From contig DATBOO010000129.1 of NCBI GenBank assembly GCA_036553725.1, positions 1 to 10,338 of the forward strand: DNA of 10,338 nucleotides, in the 5' to 3' direction. The position numbers and the translations under genes were made by a program. Positions 5,078 to 10,338 of this stretch are shown here, piece after piece (the first letter of the stretch is position 1; each line of letters starts with the position of its first letter). The DNA comes from Bog-756 sp036553725. Its GTDB lineage: Bacteria; Actinomycetota; Acidimicrobiia; Acidimicrobiales; RAAP-2. The notes beneath the pieces were generated by a model. That model was not told the DNA's origin. It saw nothing but the letters and a program-made list of their open reading frames with translations, and searched no databases.

Positions 5078-7033
5078 TCAGTGCCCGGGTGCAGCCGCGC
5101 CGGCCTCGGAGCTGTCGGACTGGCTCACCCAGGTCGTGTACATCGCCGCGTAGAGGCCACCGGCCGCCACCAGCTCGGCGTGGGGCCCCACCTCGACGAT
5201 GCGACCGCGATCGACCACCACGATCCGGTCGGCCCGCATCGCCGTCGACAGCCGGTGGGCGATGAGGATGGCGGTCCGATTCTCGAGCAGGGCGTCGAGC
5301 GCGGTCTCGATCTTGGTCTCGGACTGGAGGTCCAGGTTGGAGGTGGCCTCGTCCAGGACCAGCACGCGGGGATGGGCGAGGAAGGCCCGGGCCAGGGCGA
5401 TCAGCTGGCGCTCGCCGGACGACAGGGTCTGCCCGCGCTCGTGGACGACGGTGTCGAGGCCGGTGGGCATGCGCTCGACGACATCGGTCAGCCCGACCCG
5501 GTCCACCGCCTCCCGGATCTCGCCCTCGGAGGCGTCGGGGCGGGCGAAGGCGATGTTGTCGCCGATGGTCCCGGCGAACAGGAACGGCTCCTGGGGAACC
5601 ACGCCGAGCTGGCTGCGCAGCGACAACATGGTGACCGAGCGCAGGTCGTGGCCGTCGATGAGGACCCGGCCCTCGGTCGGGTCGTAGAAGCGGGTGACCA
5701 GCTTGGCCATCGTCGACTTGCCGGCTCCGGTGGCTCCGACGAAGGCCACCGTCTCGCCCGGGGCCACGGTCAGGTTGACATCCTCGATGACCAGCCGGCC
5801 GGGGTCGTACCCGAACGACAGCTGGTCGAAGACGATCTCGCCGTCGATCGGGGGCAGGACGATGGCGTCGGCCGCCTCTACCACCGTGGGTGTGGTGTCG
5901 ATGAGGTCGCGCAGCTTGTTCACCGAGGCCTGGCCCTGCTGGTAGGTGTTGTACTGCTGGACCAGGAGCTGGATGGGCTGGAAGAAGCGGTTGAGGTACA
6001 AGACGAAGGCCACCAGGGCGCCGATGGAAAGAGTGTGGTCGAGCACCATCGTGCCGCCGACGGCCAGCAGCACGGCCTGGCTGAGCACGCCGAGCAGCTG
6101 GGTGCCAGGGCCGTAGACGGCGTTGACGTGGGCGGTGTAGTTGTTGGCGTCCCGGTAGTCGCCCACCACGTTGCGGTGATGGATCACATTGTGGCGCTGG
6201 CGGTTGTGGGCGGTGACGATGCGGACGCCGTGGAGGCTCTCGGACAGGTCGGCCAGCACGTTGGCGATGCCGTCGCGGACCCGGTCGTAGCCGCGCTCGG
6301 AGGCACGCTTGAACCACAACGAGGCCAGCACCAGGGCGGGGACGATGAGCAGGACGGTGATGGTGGCCAGCGCGACGTTGGTGGTGAAGAGGATCACGGT
6401 GATGACCACCATGGTCAGGGCCTGGATAGCCAGTTGCGACAGGCCGTCCTGCAGCAGCTGCTGGAGGTTCTCGATGTCGCTGGTCATCCTGCTCATGACC
6501 ACGCCCGCCTTCTCCTCGGTGAAGAACCCGAGCGAGAGGCGCTGGAGATGGGCGAACACCTTGACCCTCAGATCGTTCATCACCCAGGCGGCCAGCCGGC
6601 CGGTGACCTGCACCTGGAACCGCTGGGCCAGGGAGGTGATCACGATGAAGACGAGATAGGCCGCGGCCATGGCGACGACGACGGCGAAGTCCTTGTGCGG
6701 GTACATGCCGTCGTTGATGGCGATCTCGGTGAGCTTGGGGCCGGTCTGGGCGGCGATCGAGATCACCACCACCAGCAACCCGGCCAGCGTCAACATCCGC
6801 GGGTACTTGGTGAGGAGGCGCCGCAGGCTCAACCGTCGGAGCTCCGCCTCGGACCCGTTCTGCTGGAAGACGATGCCGGGCTCGGCGTGCTCGGGCTCGG
6901 ACGCCAGCAGCCGGTCGACCCCGTCCTGCAGCTCGGAGGGGATGCCGGCGAAGGGCAGGCCGGGCGCGGCCGGGCGCCCGAAGCCCCCCGGGGCGCCGCC
7001 GAATCCTCCGGCCATCCCGCCGCCCCAGCTCAT
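5078..7033 (-). CDS. ABC exporter half-transporter (TMD-NBD), subunit with catalytic Glu
   Basis: This is a fused membrane and ATPase subunit of a type IV (MsbA/Sav1866-like) ABC exporter, 651 aa, acting in the cytoplasmic membrane. After a glycine-rich N-terminus (about 1-30), hydrophobic segments lie near 80-96, 116-136, 204-241 and 311-345, forming the six-helix TMD. The NBD (about 395-640) has Walker A GATGAGKST (433-441), Q-loop Gln481, signature LSSGE (537-541) instead of LSGGQ, Walker B VLVLDE with catalytic Glu562, D-loop SNLD (565-568) and switch His593. Its ATG overlaps the upstream partner's stop as ATGA. The altered signature here, together with the missing Glu in the partner, implies a heterodimer with one working ATP site. 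The substrate is unknown; drug or lipid export is usual for the family. It is the last gene of the MarR operon. Confidence 0.93.
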   Translation of the reverse strand: MSWGGGMAGGFGGAPGGFGRPAAPGLPFAGIPSELQDGVDRLLASEPEHAEPGIVFQQNGSEAELRRLSLRRLLTKYPRMLTLAGLLVVVISIAAQTGPKLTEIAINDGMYPHKDFAVVVAMAAAYLVFIVITSLAQRFQVQVTGRLAAWVMNDLRVKVFAHLQRLSLGFFTEEKAGVVMSRMTSDIENLQQLLQDGLSQLAIQALTMVVITVILFTTNVALATITVLLIVPALVLASLWFKRASERGYDRVRDGIANVLADLSESLHGVRIVTAHNRQRHNVIHHRNVVGDYRDANNYTAHVNAVYGPGTQLLGVLSQAVLLAVGGTMVLDHTLSIGALVAFVLYLNRFFQPIQLLVQQYNTYQQGQASVNKLRDLIDTTPTVVEAADAIVLPPIDGEIVFDQLSFGYDPGRLVIEDVNLTVAPGETVAFVGATGAGKSTMAKLVTRFYDPTEGRVLIDGHDLRSVTMLSLRSQLGVVPQEPFLFAGTIGDNIAFARPDASEGEIREAVDRVGLTDVVERMPTGLDTVVHERGQTLSSGERQLIALARAFLAHPRVLVLDEATSNLDLQSETKIETALDALLENRTAILIAHRLSTAMRADRIVVVDRGRIVEVGPHAELVAAGGLYAAMYTTWVSQSDSSEAGAAAPGH

Positions 7034-8985
7034 CGGGCCCCGCCGCCTCGCACTGACCCGAGCAGATCCCGCAATTGGTGGCCGTCCTCCGGGTGGCTGT
7101 CCTCTTCGGCGGCTTCGGCCCCGTCATCGTCGGCCTGGCGCTCGAACTCGGCCGCCTGGGCCAGCACCTCGGCGTAGAGCGGGGTGGACGCCAGCAGCTC
7201 GGCGTGGGTCCCGTCGGCCACCACCTTCTGGTGGTCCAGGAGCACCACCCGATCGGCCAGGGAGATGGTGGAAAGACGGTGGGCGATGATCAGGGTGGTG
7301 CGGCCTTCCATCTGCAACCGCAGGCTGGCGTGGATCTTCTTCTCGACCTGGACGTCGATGGCGCTGGTGGCGTCGTCGAGCACCATGACCGGGGGATTGG
7401 CCAGCAAGGTGCGGGCGATGGCGATGCGCTGGCGCTGGCCCCCCGACAGGGTGTAGCCCCGCTCGCCCACCACCGTGTCGTAGCCGTCGGCCAGATGGGT
7501 GATGAACTCGTGGGCGCCGGCGGCCCTGGCCGCGGCCTCCACCTCGTCGAAGCCGGCGGACGGCTTACCGTAGGCGATGTTGTCCCGCACCGACACCGAG
7601 AACAGGAACGGTTCGTCGAGCACCACGCCGACGTTGGCCCGGAGGCTGGCCAGGGTCAGGTCCCGGACATCGTGGCCGTCGATCTGCACCGCACCGTGCT
7701 TCACGTCGTAGAAGCGGGTGAGCAGGCGTCCCACCGTCGACTTGCCGGCTCCGGTGCGCCCGACCAGCGCCACGGTCTCTCCCGGGGCGATGTGGAGGTC
7801 GAAGTCGGCGAGCACCAGGTGCTCGGCCTCGGTGTCATAGGCGAAGTCGACGTGACTGAAGCGGACGTCGCCCGAGGAGCCGACCAGGTCCACGGCATCG
7901 GGACTGTCGGTGACCGTCGGCTGCTCGTCCAGGATCTCGTAGATCCGGTCGGCCGAGGCGGCGGCGCGCTGCCCCATCATGATCAGCATCCCGAGCATCA
8001 TGAACGGCGCCTGGAGCATCAGAAGGTAGGCGTTGAAGGCCAGGATGGCGCCGACCCCCAGCTGGCCGTGGATGACCATGTAGCCGCCGAACAGCAGCAC
8101 CAGGGCCAACCCGAGCTGTGGGAGGTTCTGGACCACCGGCGTGAACCGGGCCCGCAGGTCGGCATCTTTGATGTATCCCCACTGGACCCGCTCGGCCGCG
8201 CCGGACAGGGCCCGCAACTGCTGCTGCTCGGCCGCGAACGACTTCACCACCCGGACCCCGTTGACGTTCTCGTCGACGATGGTGGCCACCTCGGCCAACC
8301 GGGCCTGGATGATCCACGACACCGGGAACATCGATTTCCGCATCTTGACGCCGGTCACGTACACGAAGGGCATGGTGGCCATGGCCACGAAGGCCAGGGG
8401 CACGCTGATCGACAGCATGAAGATGAAGGCCACCACGGCCATGGAGCACTGGACCAGGATCAGCGGGGCGAAGGTCATGTACATCTGCACCGAGCGGATG
8501 TCCGAGTTGGCCCGCGAGATCAGCTGTCCCGATTGCACCCGGTCGTAGAAGGAGAAGGACATCCGGGTCAGGTGCTCGTAGATGATGTTCCGAAGGTCGT
8601 ATTCGATGTCGTAGGCCGTCTCCATGAGGAAGAGGCGGGCGATGTAGCCCATCACGCCCCCGGCCAGCCCGAGGCCGACGATCCACCAGACGTAGTGGCT
8701 CAGGGGCACGGTGTGGCTGGTGATCGAATTGGTGATGGCCTGTTGCAGCAGATTGGGGATCTGCACCATCAGGACCAGGCCGGCGAACGAGAGGCCAAGC
8801 GAGGTGAGGAAGATCCCCTTGTGGGCCTTCATGATCGGCAGCGCCCGGCGCAGCCAGCTGAGCGACCGGTCGGGGTCGATGGTGGCCCGGGGCGCCTCGT
8901 TCCGGGCCGCTTCGTCTATGGGGACGAACTCGGTTCCCTGCTCGGGGGCCTCCTGGTGCCGGGGCCGGAGGGTGGGGGCCCTCAT
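7030..8985 (-). CDS. ABC exporter half-transporter (TMD-NBD), degenerate-site subunit
   Basis: This is the partner half-exporter, also 651 aa when started at the ATG at 8985-8983, which overlaps the marR stop as ATGA. An open frame continues further upstream but runs through marR in another frame, so the coupled ATG is preferred. Hydrophobic segments near 57-77, 97-117, 173-212 and 287-330 form the TMD. The NBD has Walker A GRTGAGKST (409-417), canonical signature LSGGQ (513-517) and switch His569. The Q-loop Gln is replaced by Asp457 (VVLDEPFLF), and Walker B reads VMVLDD, so the catalytic Glu is Asp538. Its own ATP site should hydrolyse poorly, while its intact signature completes the active site of the partner. 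This pattern matches heterodimeric exporters such as TM287/288 and BmrCD. The C-terminus (about 615-651) is acidic and probably disordered. The exported substrate is not predictable. Confidence 0.93.
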   Translation of the reverse strand: MRAPTLRPRHQEAPEQGTEFVPIDEAARNEAPRATIDPDRSLSWLRRALPIMKAHKGIFLTSLGLSFAGLVLMVQIPNLLQQAITNSITSHTVPLSHYVWWIVGLGLAGGVMGYIARLFLMETAYDIEYDLRNIIYEHLTRMSFSFYDRVQSGQLISRANSDIRSVQMYMTFAPLILVQCSMAVVAFIFMLSISVPLAFVAMATMPFVYVTGVKMRKSMFPVSWIIQARLAEVATIVDENVNGVRVVKSFAAEQQQLRALSGAAERVQWGYIKDADLRARFTPVVQNLPQLGLALVLLFGGYMVIHGQLGVGAILAFNAYLLMLQAPFMMLGMLIMMGQRAAASADRIYEILDEQPTVTDSPDAVDLVGSSGDVRFSHVDFAYDTEAEHLVLADFDLHIAPGETVALVGRTGAGKSTVGRLLTRFYDVKHGAVQIDGHDVRDLTLASLRANVGVVLDEPFLFSVSVRDNIAYGKPSAGFDEVEAAARAAGAHEFITHLADGYDTVVGERGYTLSGGQRQRIAIARTLLANPPVMVLDDATSAIDVQVEKKIHASLRLQMEGRTTLIIAHRLSTISLADRVVLLDHQKVVADGTHAELLASTPLYAEVLAQAAEFERQADDDGAEAAEEDSHPEDGHQLRDLLGSVRGGGAR

Positions 8986-9455
8986 CGGGCATCCCTCCGG
9001 GCCAGCCGGTAGGCGCCGAACGCCCTCCTCCAGGCCAGCAGGCCGTCGAAGGCCCGCTCGGTTTCGATCTGGTCCCCCAGGCACGAGGCGATCTCGCCCA
9101 GGCGCCCGGTGACCGCGGCATCGGCGGTGTCGAGGGCGCGCCGTCCGGTGGCGGTGAGCACATGGTCCACCTGCCGGCGATCGGCCACGACATCCCGGCG
9201 TTCCACCAGGCCGCGGGCGACCAGCCCGTCGATGATGGCGGTCACGCTCGGCGGCCGTACCGCCAGGCGCTCGGCCAGGTCGGAGGAGACGGCGGAACTC
9301 TCGTCGAGGAGGCCCAGCACCCGGTACTGGGGGAGGGACAGGTCGGCAGCGGCCAGGCCGAGCTCGACCTGTTTGGCCAGCCACGCGGCCGTACGACCCA
9401 GTGTCTTGCGGTCGTCGTCGGGCACCGGTCCCGCCGGGCTTGCTTTGAGCCTCAC
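8982..9455 (-). CDS. MarR-family winged helix-turn-helix repressor of the exporter operon
   Basis: This 157-residue regulator has the MarR layout. An N-terminal dimerisation helix (about 15-38) is followed by a winged HTH at about 41-105: LSLPQYRVLGLL, then DLAERLAVRPPSVTAIIDGLVARGL containing the recognition helix near 68-82, then a wing with the ADRR motif (91-94) and a following VDHVLT strand. C-terminal helices complete the dimer interface. MarR proteins bind palindromic operators as dimers and release DNA on ligand binding or oxidation. The start is GTG at 9455, just after a TAGTCT -10 element, with no Shine-Dalgarno sequence. The alternative ATG two bases upstream hits a stop at once. 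The stop overlaps the start of the first exporter gene (ATGA), so regulator and pump are co-transcribed. Autorepression relieved by an exported compound is a reasonable inference. Confidence 0.92.
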   Translation of the reverse strand: MRLKASPAGPVPDDDRKTLGRTAAWLAKQVELGLAAADLSLPQYRVLGLLDESSAVSSDLAERLAVRPPSVTAIIDGLVARGLVERRDVVADRRQVDHVLTATGRRALDTADAAVTGRLGEIASCLGDQIETERAFDGLLAWRRAFGAYRLARRDAR

Positions 9456-9468
9456 ATAGTTAGACTAT
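9456..9468 (-). promoter_or_regulatory. Putative MarR operator overlapping the leaderless promoter
   Basis: ATAGT-TAG-ACTAT (9456-9468) is a perfect 5-bp inverted repeat with a 3-base spacer, notably AT-rich for this DNA. It contains the minus-strand -10 element TAGTCT (9467-9462) and touches the GTG start at 9455. Transcription would start at the GTG, seven bases past the -10. A weak -35 (AACGAC, 9490-9485) lies 17 bases upstream. Binding here would block RNA polymerase, which fits autorepression by the adjacent MarR gene. Confidence 0.6.
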
Positions 9469-9522
9469 CGAACAATCTCAGTGGGTCGTTCAACGCCCGG
9501 GTGTGGAGCCTTACCCGTGCCG

Positions 9523-9548
9523 CCGGGGCTCACCGTCCGGGTCCCCGG
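9523..9548 (-). terminator. Possible terminator hairpin after the aldehyde dehydrogenase gene
   Basis: CCGGGG (9523-9528) and CCCCGG (9543-9548) can form a 6-bp stem with a 14-base loop, 26 bases beyond the aldehyde dehydrogenase stop and before the MarR promoter. No T-run follows, and GC-rich repeats of this size are common in this sequence, so support is weak. Confidence 0.25.
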
Positions 9549-9574
9549 GCCCAGTGCCTGACCGGCAGGGGTGG

Positions 9575-10338
9575 CTACGAGACGAGACCGGCGGTGGAGA
9601 TGTTGAGCCCGTCGGCACCTTTGGACCGGTGGACGACCTGGATCTCGCTGAATTCGGCCAGGCCCCAGGGCCCGTTCTCGACGCCTATCCCGCTCCACTT
9701 GAATCCGCCGAAGGGCTGCTGCGGGGCGAGGGCCAGGTGGGTGTTGACCCAGGCGGTGCCGCACTCGAGCCGGCCGGCGACCTCGGCGGCGCGGTCGCCG
9801 TCCGCGCCCCACACCGAGCCCGACAGCCCGAAGTGGGTGGCGTTGGCCCGCTCGACGACGTCGTCGACATCCCGGTAGGAGATCACCGGCAGGGCCGGCC
9901 CGAACTGCTCCTCGTCCACGATGCGGGTACCGTCGGTCAGCCCGGTGAGGATCGTGGGCTCGAAGAAGTACCCCGGCCGGTCCATGGCCTTTCCGCCTAC
10001 GGCCGCACTGGCCCCGTGCGAGAGGGCGTCGCCGACCAGCTCCTTGACCCGCTCGAACTGCGGGGCGTTGTTGATGGGGCCCAGCTTGGCATCGGGCTCG
10101 GTCCCCTCGCCCACCTTGATCCTGCCGGCCTGGTCGGCGAGGACCTCCACCACCTGGTCGTAGAGGGCCTCGGGGACGTAGACCCGCTTGATGGCCGAGC
10201 ACACCTGGCCGTTGTTGTTGAACGCCCCTGCGAAGATGGCCTTGCCCACCACGGACGGGTCGGCGTCGTCCAGCACGATGGCCGGGTCGTTGCCGCCCAG
10301 CTCCAAGGTGACCCGCTTGAGGTCGGGGGCAGCCGAGA
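9575..10338 (-). CDS. NAD(P)+-dependent aldehyde dehydrogenase, C-terminal part (5' end outside window)
   Basis: The open frame runs from the right edge of the window to a TAG at 9577-9575 and encodes about 254 C-terminal residues of an ALDH superfamily enzyme (usual length about 450-500). ALDHs oxidise aldehydes to carboxylates in the cytoplasm. The general-base Glu sits in LELGGND (codon 10303-10301), and the nucleophilic Cys in NNNGQVCSA (codon 10201-10199). EEQFGPALPV, which includes a cofactor-binding Glu, and the C-terminal PFGGFKWSG block follow. The frame continues to the edge without a start, so an internal TTG just before the Glu codon is not a real start. Substrate is not predictable. 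It shares direction with the MarR operon but is separated by about 120 bp that hold a separate promoter, so it is probably not in that operon. Confidence 0.93.
   Translation of the reverse strand, partial: SAAPDLKRVTLELGGNDPAIVLDDADPSVVGKAIFAGAFNNNGQVCSAIKRVYVPEALYDQVVEVLADQAGRIKVGEGTEPDAKLGPINNAPQFERVKELVGDALSHGASAAVGGKAMDRPGYFFEPTILTGLTDGTRIVDEEQFGPALPVISYRDVDDVVERANATHFGLSGSVWGADGDRAAEVAGRLECGTAWVNTHLALAPQQPFGGFKWSGIGVENGPWGLAEFSEIQVVHRSKGADGLNISTAGLVS

Noticed and set aside
5021..7177. Plus-strand 718-codon frame opposite the first exporter gene
   Set aside because: Its product is a low-complexity mix rich in His, Gln, Gly and Asp, as expected from antisense reading of GC-rich codons. 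It overlaps two genuine ABC transporter genes fully.
46..8985. recD and both exporter genes are each exactly 1956 bp (651 aa)
   Set aside because: The three proteins have their own family-specific domains and normal lengths. Equal length is a coincidence.
7075..9012. Plus-strand 645-codon frame opposite the second exporter gene
   Set aside because: Same pattern of His/Gly/Asp-rich antisense translation without any recognisable domain or start context.
8986..9384. Upstream extension of the second exporter gene to 9384
   Set aside because: The frame is open, but it overlaps the well-supported MarR gene and would add an unrelated Arg/Pro-rich segment. The ATG at 8985 overlaps the MarR stop as ATGA.
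1..10338. CRISPR array, insertion sequence or prophage genes
   Set aside because: No regularly spaced repeats, no transposase or integrase motifs and no terminal inverted repeats were seen anywhere in the window.

Overview
The window is about 10.3 kb of very GC-rich DNA with dense coding and 4-bp ATGA gene overlaps. Two starts sit exactly 7 nt downstream of a TANNNT -10 element, which is the geometry of leaderless actinobacterial transcripts. Together with RecD, a TIGR00027-type methyltransferase and a MarR/ABC-exporter operon, this points to a high-GC actinobacterium. An uncultured or Acidimicrobiia-like lineage is possible, but the sequence alone does not settle it.

Layout, left to right. 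(1) The last 15 codons of a gene, most likely recB, overlap recD (46-2001, +), the fast 5'-3' helicase subunit of RecBCD. (2) A roughly 500-bp gap (2002-2504) holds a hairpin after recD, a 20-bp imperfect repeat, a strong GC hairpin, and on the minus strand an 85-nt tRNA-like gene. The tRNA has a serine-type (class II, long variable arm) body but a GAU (isoleucine) anticodon. (3) An amidase-signature hydrolase (2505-3908, +), apparently leaderless, has a complete Lys-cisSer-Ser triad. (4) A SAM-dependent methyltransferase of the actinobacterial TIGR00027/LCM-like family (4164-4961, +) seems to be missing its native start because of a 1-nt slip in a G6 run. (5) On the minus strand, a MarR regulator (8982-9455) and two ABC exporter half-transporters (7030-8985 and 5078-7033) form a tight three-gene operon, each pair overlapping by ATGA. 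(6) The right edge holds the C-terminal third or so to half of an aldehyde dehydrogenase (minus strand, 9575-10338, 5' end off the window).

How the genes work together. The two ABC proteins carry complementary degeneracies: one lacks the catalytic Glu and Q-loop Gln, the other has an altered signature motif. They should therefore form an obligate heterodimer with one canonical and one degenerate ATP site. MarR probably represses its own operon through a short palindrome, ATAGT-TAG-ACTAT, that overlaps the -10 element and abuts the leaderless GTG start. RecD is housekeeping DNA repair. The amidase, methyltransferase and aldehyde dehydrogenase are metabolic genes with no evident link to the exporter.

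The least ordinary signal is the hybrid tRNA. A single C-to-A change at position 35 of a tRNA-Ser(GCU) would give this GAU anticodon, and SerRS generally ignores the anticodon. It is therefore either a decaying tRNA gene or a potential Ile-to-Ser missense tRNA.
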